Origin: Fen731 sp964481885
GTDB lineage: Bacteria; Actinomycetota; Humimicrobiia; Humimicrobiales; Humimicrobiaceae
DNA length: 57,065 bases
NCBI GenBank assembly: GCA_964481885.1
Contig: CAYZUS010000012.1
Span: forward strand, 1 to 57,065
Reading direction: 5' to 3'
A model generated the notes under the pieces. The model made no database searches, was not told where the DNA came from, and worked only from the letters and a program-made list of their open reading frames with translations. A program made the position numbers and the translations under genes. The stretch's first letter is position 1, and every line of letters begins with the position of its first letter. Positions 7,420-16,831 of the stretch are shown here, piece by piece.

Positions 7420-10400
7420 TTTTGGGGAAAACCCTGCTGTTTATATTTTCGCAGGCAATTGTGAGGTTATGCTCAAATACTTTAATCTCCTGAGATTTAA
7501 AATTTTTTTCATGGATTGTTCCGTCTTTTAAATAAAAAAGGAATGATTTTATTAGTGCCGGAGAGATTGAAAAAAGTGATGAAATCCCACCGGTGTAAGA
7601 TTTAAGCTGGTTTAAATAGCTGACTGCAGGCTTGCCGCCCCTGAGTCCCGATGACTTGTAATCTATGATTCTTATGCTGCCATCTGTCATATGATCAAGC
7701 CTGTCTGTTTTGCAGCTTATAACAAATCCCCCGAGGTTCCAGTAAAAAAGCTGTTCAAGGATTATTTTTCTTACATTTTGATCACTGTAAAAACAGCTCT
7801 TTTTGTAATTGCTTAAAAATGCTTCAATCTGGCTGTCGTTACTGTACAGAACCTGAGCCGAATTTGTCTGGCCAAGGAAATTTTTATCAACAATATCCCC
7901 GTAAACCTGCATGGTCAATAGCGCAATGAGCCTGTGTACCTTTTCGCCTGTAAGCAATGCCTCTCCCGAAGGTTCGGGGATATTATAGATATATTTCCAC
8001 CTGTATTTCCTGGGGCATTCCAGATACACCAGAAGCTCGGTCATGGAGAAATTATTTTTCGCTGTCACATTCTCTGATTGTAAAAGCGCTTTGGATGGAT
8101 ATTTCAAGGCACTTATTATTTTCCTGTAATTCACACTACTTTTTGATGGATTATAAGCCGAAGTTTTTAATGCATTTACATCGCGGGCAAGCATCTTTTC
8201 GACAACTTCCAGGTTGACATTTTTAAAACTACTCCCTGATATTTTATGCTTATCCCTTTTATCGTTTTCTGCCTTAAGCCTGAATGTGGCATCGTCCTCG
8301 GAGGCGCAGCCATTAAGGATAATTTGCGTAAAATCACCTTTATAAATATCTCCATAACCTGCCTTATTGGTATTGTCATCCTCTGCCGCCCTATTGGCAT
8401 TGCCATTCTCAGCTGCCTTATTGGTATTGTCATCCTCTGACGCCCTATTGGCATTGCCATTCTCAGCTGCCATGCTGGCATTGTCATACTCTGCCGCCCT
8501 ATTGGCATTGCCGCTCCCCGCCTTAACGCTGCCGGGCCGCGGTTTTTTAATAAAATCAGCGGCCATTTCGTTTAATATCCTGACTTTATCGCCAAAACCG
8601 CTGCCGGTAAGAATATCTTCTAAAAAAGGCAGTGCAATTTTTAATTTTTTGTCCGACAGGCCGTCTCTAAGTTCGCTCTCCTGAAAGCTTCTAATCTCGC
8701 TTTCCTGATGGCTGAATGAAAGAAAAAGCAACTTTTTTGCTCTGCTGCAGGCCACGTAGAATATTCTGCGCTCTTCTTCTGTATTTAACTTTTTTATTTC
8801 TGATTCAAACTTTTCTTTGCTTTTAAAAGAATGTTTCTGGCTGTATATCTTTCTGTCCTTCCTGAGCTGAGCCGGTATTTTAAACTTTCCGGAAGTCAGC
8901 CTTGGGGCATAATCACTTTTCCAGAGCATTGGCAGGAACACAGCTTCAAACTCCAGGCCTTTTGAGGCATGTATGCTCATAATCTTAACTGTGTCAGACT
9001 GCCTGAATTGTAGGCTCTCGGGATCCTCTTCTTCGGATTTTGCAACGTCTTTAAGGTAAACCGTAAAGCCTTCAAGATTATTTTCAATATTTTCAGATTC
9101 AAAATCAGAGCTTAATTTTACAAGAAGTTCTATATTTTTTATTTTTCTTCTGGCAGTTTTACTGAAAGATGATTTAAGCTCACCTGACAGCCCTGAATAT
9201 TCATAAATAATACTGACAATCTCATTTAATTTCATACTGAAAGACTGGAATATATAATAATTCATTTCTTCTATGAACTCTTTTAGCCTCGACTTTGTGT
9301 CTTTTTTTAAGTATGGATTACTCTCACAGCCCATTACTCCGTCAAAAAGGCTTACGCCATGGTTAACGCTGCTGTCAGGCGCTACTGAGTTTTCAGTATC
9401 ATAATTCTTTATAAAATAAATGTCCCTGTCTGAAATCCTGTACTTTTGGGATTGCAGCAGATAAACAAGATGCAGCTCATCACGGATGTCTGAAATTACC
9501 ATTAGCCATGAAATAATAAACAGGACCTCAGGCTCATAATAAAAACCCCTGCTGCTGATTACTTCATATCTGAGTCCGTGTTTTTCAAGAGCTTCAGTAA
9601 TATATTTAAATCTTTTTTTTCTTGCGAGTATCGCAATATCTTTTAGCTTTAATCCGGAAAGGTTGAGCTTAAGTATATTACGAGCAATTTGGTTTGCTTC
9701 ATCTGCGCAGGTGTCAAAAACGGAAAACAGCACTTCAGATTTCTTGTTTTCATATTCCGGCTTTAAATCCTTTTCAAATCTGTCCTCATTGAAACTTATC
9801 AGATTGTTTATTGACTCAATTATATTTTGCCCGGACCTGAAGTTTGTGGTGAGAAAATAATCTTTTACATCGTGTCCAGAAAATGCCTCCCAGTTATGAA
9901 ATCCAAGGATATTTTCAATACATGCACCCCTGAATGAATAAATGCCCTGGTCGTCATCACCTACTATCATAATGCTGTTATAATCAGGCTTGTAAAACAT
10001 CGAAATAAAATGGCCCTGAGCGATATCTGTGTCCTGGAATTCATCAATAAATATGTACTTGAATCTTTTTCTGTATTTTTCCTTTATTTGGGCATTATCT
10101 TTCAGCAGATTATATGGCAGAAATATGTGGTCAAGATAATCAACAAGGTTATTTTCATGTTTTTTGTGTTCATAATTTTCATAAATGCTGCAAAGATCCT
10201 GCTGGTATTTTAATATTTCCAACTCTTCTTTCAACAGCGCAGAGCTTGAAAATTCTGAAAAGATTCTTTCCCTGTCAGAATAATATTTTTCCAGTTCAGA
10301 AGGAGCAACCAGGCTGGTTTTCAAATCACGTATATAATGCAGAACATCTTCTGTAAATTTACCTGTATCTTTACCGATACGGATATTGCCAAGATTTGAC

Positions 10401-10795
10401 TTTTTAATTATCTCATATATCAGCTGCCAGGACTTTGAAATATTTATAAGCCTGTAATCCTTGCCAAGACCCAGTGAAAAGCTGTTTTCAGATATGATAA
10501 GGTTACCAAAACTGTTAAACGTATATATATTAACTGCGGAAAAATCAATTTTCCTGTCAAGGCTTTCCTTTATCTTCCGGCGCATATTTTCTGCAGCATT
10601 CCTTGTAAATGTTATTGCCAGAATCTCTTCCGGCCGACACAGCCCCTCCTGTAAAACATTTACTATGTTCTGAGTCAGCACGAAGGTCTTGCCTGAACCT
10701 GCACACGCAATGACTCTTCTTATGGATGCAGCGCTGTCAAGAATCTGCTTTTGCTCCTCAGTGATTTTTATATTTTTATATTCTTGTTGTGGCAT
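7420..10795 (-). CDS. UvrD-type helicase fused to PD-(D/E)XK nuclease, AdnB/AddA-like (3' end in gap)
   Basis: More than 1,120 residues of a superfamily 1A DNA helicase-nuclease for double-strand-break resection. Motif I is CAGSGKT (Lys36), motif II FIDEFQDT, motif III VGDDDQGIYSFRG, motif IV NFRSGQNI, motif V MSIHASKGLEFE and motif VI RRIFYVACSRAKK, all intact. After a low-complexity linker (about 762-815, a 9-residue repeat) comes a RecB-type nuclease: YLECPRKY with Cys927, a likely first iron-sulfur ligand, then DRLDH and IDYKS catalytic residues. The remaining three cysteines should lie in the gap. The partner subunit lies 15 bp upstream on the same strand, so the two are probably co-transcribed and form a heterodimer, as AdnAB or AddAB do. 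Confidence 0.88.
8351..8512 (-). repeat. 27-bp minisatellite coding six 9-residue repeats in the helicase linker
   Basis: In the gene frame the segment reads as six units of nine residues: GNANRAAEY, DNASMAAEN, GNANRASED, DNTNKAAEN, GNANRAAED and DNTNKAGYG. Alternating units suggest an ancestral 54-bp duplication. It lies between the motor and nuclease domains, where a flexible linker would be tolerated. The repeat also keeps a second minus-strand frame and a plus-strand frame open, which are not genes. Confidence 0.9.
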
Positions 10796-10810
10796 TTTTA
10801 CTGACTCTTT

Positions 10811-13800
10811 CTATAGCTTGAAGCTGCATATGATTCTGTATTCACAACTCTTGCATGTATAAGAGTTTTTTGGACCATGACCAAATTTTTCCTTTTTTAT
10901 TTCTTTAATTGCATCTTTAATAAAAGTGTAAAACTGTCCAAAATCATAAAAGTTTTTATCAAGGGTTAGCTCCCTGTTTTTTTTATCGCCAAGAAAAATA
11001 TATTTCATTGCATATTCTTTGCCCCTGAGGTCCGCAAGGCCGGAACTTAAATCTATTGCCATCCTGTAGAGCCGCAGCTGAATTTCATTATCCTTGCTAA
11101 TTGCCGGGGAACTCTTCTTTCCCGATTTAAAATCTATCAGCTCGACAGCCTCATCACTGATAAAGTTTATCTGATCTATTCTGCCTTTTACCCTGCTGCC
11201 TTCAATATCAAAATCAAACGCTCTTTCGCTTGAAACTTTTAATACATTTCCTTTTACATAGCTTTCGTAATAATTTTTAAAGTCTTCTACTGCTTTATCA
11301 AATATTTCATTTTTCAGGTATAAAAATTCAAATGCCCTGTATTTTTCCAGATTGAAGATATCTGAAATTTCTCTTTGCAGGCTTTCCCATGATAATTTCC
11401 CTTCATTTTTTTCAAAGAAATTCTTAACTATCTCATGGTAGATACTGCCTATTAAAAGACTTAAGTTTTTTTCCTGCCTGAGCCTGAAATAATAAATAAT
11501 TTTATATTTGACCGGGCATTCCAGATAGCTGCTCAAAGCCGAATATGAAAACACCTGATCGATAACCTTGAAAGGAGCATTACTATTTGACGAAAGATTA
11601 TTTATGCTCCACCAGTTTTGAGGTGGGTACATTTCTTTTAAAAAAATATGATCCTCCAGCAATGTATCTCTGCCGGACAACAGATTGTTGTTTTTTTTAA
11701 ATGTTTTGGCTATTGCCCGTTTCCTGACGAGCCATTTTTCAAGTGAGGCCAGTCTCCGGCTTTTATAGTCCATGTGAAATGGACCATCAGCCTCTGCTTT
11801 TAAGGCTTCAGATGTTTTGCTTTTATTAAATTGTTTAATGCTTTTTGCATTTTGTGCTGGCATTTTTTTCCTGATTTCAACCCTAATTTCATCAAGCTCT
11901 TCAAAAAACCCGGACCTCGCTTCAGAGCTGCAGGAAGTGACATAAGCATAGTTTTTTGCTCTTGTAAGGCCCGTATAAAACAGTTTTCTTTCATCAGCAA
12001 GGTGTTTTTTTTTGAGGATGTCTTCAGAATAACTTTTACCTTCAGTAAAATAATTAAAAATCTGCATGTCATAAAGCTGAGTTTTTCCAAAAGGCGAAGG
12101 AAGATAGTTTTCATTTACAAAAGGTAAGAAAACTGCATCAAATTCAAGGCCCTTGCACTGGTGATAGCTTAAGATATTTATAAGCCCTGGTTTTAAAACT
12201 TCCTTGGTGCTTTCTTCTATTTCCTCGAGAAAGTTATTATTTATAATGTCTTCAAGAAATATCAGGTATTTTTCTGCAGTGTTGGATGCGGGATTGCTTT
12301 CAGAGAAATTATTTACTGTCCTCAAATAATCCCCCAGCAGGGATAAAATATTGTCCGTCAGGAAACCTGGATTCTTTTTTCTGTCTAAAAGATGTTTTAA
12401 AATACCAATATCGCTGTCATTTACCAACTCATCAATAAGTTTTACTACAGATGCGCCGGAAGAATTTAATTGCACATATTTTTCAAAAGCTGAAATAAAA
12501 TCTGCAAGACGCCTGAGGTCTTTCAAATAAAGACTTTCCCGCATTGCCGGTGATTTGCTTTTATTTTCGGATTTTTTTTGATTGCCGGATTTCAGGAAGG
12601 CTTCATTGTTTTTTAAAAACTCTTTTATATTTATAATCATATTGCATTGTCCTGCAGCATCATATTCAGTATTTGCCCCGACCGATCCGTATTGGTAGTA
12701 TCGGTCAGCATTTGCAACGTCTGATTTATTCATGGCAGAATTTTTTAATCTGTCTCTTTCCTTATGGCTCGGGCTTTGCCGAATAGCTTTGCGCATACTG
12801 CCAAAAATTTTTTTTACAAAAACGGGCCTGAGACCCACTGGTCCTGCACATAATAATGCCTCTGTCAGCTGTATTTCGATTTGCCCTGATTCTTCCCTGG
12901 CGCAAGTCTGCAGAACAATAAGTTTTAAAAAATTTAAAATATACTTTATATAGTGATTTTCCAGTATTGTCCTGGAACTTCTGCGCATAAAGGGTATATT
13001 GCTGCCCGACAGCATGTTTTCCAAAAGCCTGGTTTTATAGCCAATGCCCTTAACGATTATACATATATTTTCAGGTTTTATGTTTTTTAAAAAAATAAGC
13101 TTTTTTATCCTGGTGCAGATAAAAGTGATTTCGTCCATGACTGTTTTAAACTCACTGGTTTCAAATGCACCCTCTTTGCAATCATGTGAAATGTGTGTCT
13201 GAGACTTTTTGCTTACCCTGTCTTTATTTATTTCTATAAACTGCTGGCAAACCTCATTATTTACAAAATTGCTTCTGTAATTTTTTTCCAGTAAAAGTAT
13301 ATTTTTAAATTGGCCGTCGGCAGCTGCAGCAGGCATTGCTGCAATGGTTTTTAAGGTTTTATGTGGCATTTGTGCGGCCGGCAGTCGTGGGGGCCGTAGA
13401 GTCTGCGGGGCATCCAGCGGTTGCATGGCAGATGTTTTCGCAGCGGCTTCTGACAAGTTAGACGCTGCTGATTGGAAAGTCGAACTACCAGATATTAAAG
13501 ACTCGTAGACTGAATTAAAGTTATTTAACATCGAACCTCTGAAAGCGTAAGTACATTCATCGTCATTTCCAAACAGTATTGTATTACTGTTTGAAATTTG
13601 TTTTACAACTTCAAACTGTGCTCTGTTAATTTCCTGAAATTCGTCGACTATTACAAATTCATATGATTTTTTTAAGAATTCTGCAAATTCTTTGTTTTTT
13701 TGAAGAAGTTCTACAGCGTCAACCAGCAGCCTGCCATAATTATATAAGCCGTTATTTTTCAGACATTCCAGATAGTTAACATATATTCCCACGATTTCAG

Positions 13801-14392
13801 ACAGAACCTGGTTGTAAAAAGGAGTGAATTTGTTGGAAAGCACCTTTGGAGTTAAAAGATTTTCCTGCGCCCTCAATATGAAGTCAAATACTTCCTGTAT
13901 GTAACTTCTGTAAATGTGGGGACTGCTTTCCATAAAACGAAAAGTATAAGGATAATTTTTTCTATCCAGCTTGCCGGATATGACTTCCTTCAGAAGCTTC
14001 CACTGGTCAGGGGCAGTCAGTATTTTAAGGCCTGAGTACTGCGCATCCTGGCTTTCTGATAAAATATTCAAACTCGGCAAACCGGGCTCAGCAGATGGAT
14101 TGTTTATAAAAACATTTTTCTCTATCAGTTCTGAGCAGAAAGCAAAGAAAGAAGTGATTGGAATTTCCAAAAGGCTCTCACCTCTGTCTTCAGAAGTCTT
14201 TTCTCTTAATATCTTTGCCCATCTCCTGTTAAAACTAAACACCAGTATTCTGTCAGGGGAAATCTTTTTTTTCTTCAACAAATAAGAGACCAGTTCAAGC
14301 AAAACATGGGTTTTTCCTGTGCCGGGAGCTCCAACAACAAGAAAAGTGCCGTCTTTTTTCTCAGTAAAACTTTTCAGCTTTGAATGCAGCAT
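10811..14392 (-). CDS. UvrD-type helicase fused to iron-sulfur PD-(D/E)XK nuclease, AdnA/AddB-like
   Basis: A complete 1,193-residue helicase-nuclease. Motif I is GAPGTGKT (Lys27), motif II IVDEFQEI, motif IV EKNYRSNF, motif V LSYHQCKGLEFD and motif VI RKLFYTGLTRAK. Motif III is atypical (GNDDECTYAFRG), with the usual Gln replaced by Glu. The nuclease has YLECPVKY (Cys about 959), GRIDQI, IDFKSGK, and a closing C-x2-C-x5-C (Cys1180, 1183, 1189): the four-cysteine iron-sulfur staple of AdnA/AdnB/AddB nucleases. A Pro/Ala-rich insert sits at about 301-356, between motifs III and IV. The gene is just downstream of tRNA-Gly and just upstream of its partner subunit. Confidence 0.88.
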   Translation of the reverse strand: MLHSKLKSFTEKKDGTFLVVGAPGTGKTHVLLELVSYLLKKKKISPDRILVFSFNRRWAKILREKTSEDRGESLLEIPITSFFAFCSELIEKNVFINNPSAEPGLPSLNILSESQDAQYSGLKILTAPDQWKLLKEVISGKLDRKNYPYTFRFMESSPHIYRSYIQEVFDFILRAQENLLTPKVLSNKFTPFYNQVLSEIVGIYVNYLECLKNNGLYNYGRLLVDAVELLQKNKEFAEFLKKSYEFVIVDEFQEINRAQFEVVKQISNSNTILFGNDDECTYAFRGSMLNNFNSVYESLISGSSTFQSAASNLSEAAAKTSAMQPLDAPQTLRPPRLPAAQMPHKTLKTIAAMPAAAADGQFKNILLLEKNYRSNFVNNEVCQQFIEINKDRVSKKSQTHISHDCKEGAFETSEFKTVMDEITFICTRIKKLIFLKNIKPENICIIVKGIGYKTRLLENMLSGSNIPFMRRSSRTILENHYIKYILNFLKLIVLQTCAREESGQIEIQLTEALLCAGPVGLRPVFVKKIFGSMRKAIRQSPSHKERDRLKNSAMNKSDVANADRYYQYGSVGANTEYDAAGQCNMIINIKEFLKNNEAFLKSGNQKKSENKSKSPAMRESLYLKDLRRLADFISAFEKYVQLNSSGASVVKLIDELVNDSDIGILKHLLDRKKNPGFLTDNILSLLGDYLRTVNNFSESNPASNTAEKYLIFLEDIINNNFLEEIEESTKEVLKPGLINILSYHQCKGLEFDAVFLPFVNENYLPSPFGKTQLYDMQIFNYFTEGKSYSEDILKKKHLADERKLFYTGLTRAKNYAYVTSCSSEARSGFFEELDEIRVEIRKKMPAQNAKSIKQFNKSKTSEALKAEADGPFHMDYKSRRLASLEKWLVRKRAIAKTFKKNNNLLSGRDTLLEDHIFLKEMYPPQNWWSINNLSSNSNAPFKVIDQVFSYSALSSYLECPVKYKIIYYFRLRQEKNLSLLIGSIYHEIVKNFFEKNEGKLSWESLQREISDIFNLEKYRAFEFLYLKNEIFDKAVEDFKNYYESYVKGNVLKVSSERAFDFDIEGSRVKGRIDQINFISDEAVELIDFKSGKKSSPAISKDNEIQLRLYRMAIDLSSGLADLRGKEYAMKYIFLGDKKNRELTLDKNFYDFGQFYTFIKDAIKEIKKEKFGHGPKNSYTCKSCEYRIICSFKL

Positions 14393-14423
14393 AAATATAA
14401 AAGGTGATTATTTTTTAAATAAT

Positions 14424-14497
14424 TGGAGCGGGGTACGGGAATCGAACCCGCCTTTTAAGCTTGGGAAGCTTATGTACTACCAATGTACTAACCCCGC
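14424..14497 (-). tRNA. tRNA-Gly (anticodon CCC), CCA encoded
   Basis: On the minus strand the acceptor GCGGGGT pairs with ACCCCGC. The D-arm is GTAC-ATTGGTA-GTAC. The anticodon stem TAAGC/GCTTA closes the loop TTCCCAA, giving anticodon CCC at 34-36. The T-arm has the GTTCGATTC core. The discriminator base is T and CCA is encoded at 14426-14424. It reads GGG glycine codons. It lies between the AmaP-like gene and the first helicase gene, all on one strand. Confidence 0.95.
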
Positions 14498-14501
14498 AGA
14501 A

Positions 14502-14523
14502 AACAGGCAAACCTGCCTGTTTA
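14502..14523 (-). terminator. Hairpin between AmaP-like gene and tRNA-Gly
   Basis: AAACAGGC pairs with GCCTGTTT (8 bp, 6-base loop). On the minus strand a short TTTTC follows, then the tRNA 5' end a few bases later. It may end the AmaP-like transcript or mark tRNA processing; the T-tract is too short for a firm call. Confidence 0.45.
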
Positions 14524-14624
14524 AAATTTCCTTAAACAACTACCTGTAAAAACTTACAGTAAAAATTCAGGGAGCTTCATTTTAGCTGCAAATACTCCCA
14601 TAGTAAACAGTTTTATTCTGAATT

Positions 14625-15335
14625 TTATTCTGAATCTATGGCACCATCAACATCATCCTGGCCTTTTATTTCCGTAAAATTCTTTCCATCTGTTGTTTTT
14701 GTCTCAATTACTTTCTGGCTTTCAACAAATGCCGGTCCCTGAGGATTAAAACCCTGTATATTTTTATCCTGGCCGGCGCCGGGAACGATTGTCTTGTCCT
14801 CCGCTATTAAATTTAAAATTGTCAGTTTTGTATCTATAACTTTGATATTCAGTTTGTTAACCGAAATATCGCGGGCAGCTTTTATTATTTCGCTCATTTT
14901 TTGCGGTATATTTAAATTCTGTCCCATTTCTACAGTCATATCGATTACAACACCGCCAGATTTCTGCAATATATCGACTTTCAGGTTTTTAAGGCCCGCT
15001 ACTCCCAATACTGATTCTTTCACCTGCTGGGCAATTGCATCTATGGTAATCATTGCAATACCTGACTGGACATTGTAGACCTTGACAATCCTGCTTTTCT
15101 TTTTGTGAAACTCAAGCATTAAAAGCAGAACGCAGACAACAACAACCATGAGAAGTGCAAGAATTGAGATGGTCCAGTGTATGTTGGTATTGGGATTAAA
15201 CACTTTTGAAGCAAGATCTGACCATTTAAAAAACCCTGTATACCGGTTAACAAACTCATTGGCCATCGAAAGAAAAGAAACCGCTATGACAAACACCAGT
15301 ATAATCACAACTACGACCTTATTGAAAATATTCAT
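14625..15335 (-). CDS. AmaP-like alkaline-shock membrane anchor protein
   Basis: A 236-residue membrane protein with two N-terminal transmembrane helices (about 5-25 and 53-75) separated by a short extracytoplasmic loop. A positive KKKSR stretch follows, then a cytosolic domain of alternating strand and helix (about 85-180: AIAQQVKESVLGVAG, VVIDMTVEMGQN). This layout matches AmaP, which anchors Asp23/Gls24 proteins to the membrane in Gram-positive cell-envelope stress. No separate Asp23 gene is visible nearby. The last 50 residues are polar and not conserved in the pattern I know. Assignment is from architecture, not from invariant residues. Confidence 0.65.
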   Translation of the reverse strand: MNIFNKVVVVIILVFVIAVSFLSMANEFVNRYTGFFKWSDLASKVFNPNTNIHWTISILALLMVVVVCVLLLMLEFHKKKSRIVKVYNVQSGIAMITIDAIAQQVKESVLGVAGLKNLKVDILQKSGGVVIDMTVEMGQNLNIPQKMSEIIKAARDISVNKLNIKVIDTKLTILNLIAEDKTIVPGAGQDKNIQGFNPQGPAFVESQKVIETKTTDGKNFTEIKGQDDVDGAIDSE

Positions 15336-15750
15336 TGCACATTCCCTTCTGTATACAGAGTGATTTTGTAAGCATAATTTAAAACTACAGCAAGTATTAT
15401 ACTAAATTAAAAAATCAATAAAACCTTAGAATTTAAATATTTTATTTTTTTTCAAAAGCTAATAAAATTAAACATGCAATTTCATTGCTCAAGTGAAATT
15501 AAATGCATAAACTATAGACATCATCTCAACATGAGAATAACATAGACAGATTGCTTTGTTTTGCAGTTATACCGGCTAGCCGAACGGCGGCATGAAATTA
15601 CATTGGTGCGTCCACTTTACCTGGGAGAACTTTAGATATAATATTTGGATTAACCTAACCCAGGAATTGTGTGGATCAACCCCAATATGACATGATTGCT
15701 GTGGCAAAGCTTTTAACGATGTGTAATTAGTATAAAAAAACGGGAGAAAA
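15336..15750. other. Divergent intergenic region with inverted repeat and GC-rich patch
   Basis: About 415 bp between divergently transcribed genes, with no convincing reading frame. An imperfect inverted repeat AATTTCA...TGAAATT lies at 15478-15500, framed by GCA and TGC, and looks operator-like. Around 15570-15620 the base composition becomes GC-richer and includes the palindrome CGGCTAGCCG. A purine-rich ribosome site (GGGAGAAAA) precedes the lipid-kinase gene. I could not match the GC-richer patch to any RNA family. Confidence 0.45.
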
Positions 15751-16629
15751 ATGAAATATCTTGTTATCTTAAACCCTACTTCTCAGCACGGTAAAGCATT
15801 TGAAATGAAAGACAGGCTTGTCGCTACACTCGAAGGACTCGGCCTGGATTTTACTCTTCATGTCAGCAGCAGTCCCGCTGATGTAATCGAAACAGTAAAG
15901 AATAATTTGGATAACTATACAAATTTTGTCTCATTTGGTGGCGATGGAACAATACACAGCCTTGCTAACATACTTGTCAATACTGATAAGAATTTGGGCT
16001 GCATACCAATGGGCTCAGGCAATGACATAGCGAGAAATTTAAATATTCCGCTTGAAATGGAGGCTGCCTGCCAGGTTTTAAAAAATTGCAATGTAAAAAG
16101 AATTGATATGGGGCTTATAAACGGTAAATATTATTATCTTGCTGTTGCAGGAGCAGGGTTTGATTCAGTAGTCAACGATCTGGCAAATAAGACAAAATTT
16201 CCAATAAAGGGCCCGGCTAAATACTCCTATGCTGTATACAAAACCCTTATCACTTACAGATCCAAAAAATTTCACATAAAATATGACGGGAACCAAAAGA
16301 CAGTTGATGCAATGTTTCTTGTTGTCGGCAATATGGCAAGCTATGGCGGCGGAATGAAAATAACTCCTGATGCTGATCCTGAAGATGGCATTTTTGATGT
16401 CTGTATAATAAAAAGAATGAGCAAAATGCATTTTATCAAGATATTTCCTTCAGTGTTTAAGGGTGAGCACGTAACGGACAAGCATGTTGAAATTTTAAGG
16501 GCCAAAAGTGTTGAAATAGACAGCGACTATAATTTCAGTGTTTTTGCAGACGGTGAATACATGTGCAAGCTTCCGGTAAAGTTTGAAGTAGCAGAAAAAT
16601 CACTGAATTTTATTGTCGGCAGCAAGTAA
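15751..16629 (+). CDS. Diacylglycerol/lipid kinase family protein (YegS/DgkB type)
   Basis: A 292-residue soluble lipid kinase, the usual length for the family. The nucleotide-binding signatures are present: NPTSQHGKA at the N terminus, FGGDGTIHSLANIL (the GGDGT motif, about residues 70-75) and PMGSGNDIARN. The C-terminal PDADPEDGIFDV and FADGEY blocks are also typical. It would phosphorylate diacylglycerol or a related lipid to recycle it into phospholipid synthesis. It stands alone on the plus strand, converging on the binding-protein gene. Substrate cannot be fixed from sequence. Confidence 0.88.
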   Translation: MKYLVILNPTSQHGKAFEMKDRLVATLEGLGLDFTLHVSSSPADVIETVKNNLDNYTNFVSFGGDGTIHSLANILVNTDKNLGCIPMGSGNDIARNLNIPLEMEAACQVLKNCNVKRIDMGLINGKYYYLAVAGAGFDSVVNDLANKTKFPIKGPAKYSYAVYKTLITYRSKKFHIKYDGNQKTVDAMFLVVGNMASYGGGMKITPDADPEDGIFDVCIIKRMSKMHFIKIFPSVFKGEHVTDKHVEILRAKSVEIDSDYNFSVFADGEYMCKLPVKFEVAEKSLNFIVGSK

Positions 16630-16831
16630 ATGTTGCTTGGCCGGTATGTCAGAAAATAAATCTCCAGCAGCGCCAAGGATCAGCGGGTTTTAAAAAAAGC
16701 GGCGTGCAATGGAGAAGCTTCATGCCACACGACAGAACAAATAAAAAGCCTGGAGTTCATTAAACTTTAAATTCCTGATCTGTTTTTAAAATTACCCCTG
16801 AAATACCATACATGGAATCCTTATGCCAAAC

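Noticed and set aside
8176..8508. 110-residue minus-strand frame and opposite plus-strand frames over the helicase linker
   Set aside because: They stay open only because the 27-bp unit repeats without a stop in any of these frames.
15540..15740. Known housekeeping RNA (SRP, RNase P, tmRNA, 6S)
   Set aside because: None of the conserved cores of these RNAs is present here or in the other intergenic regions I read.
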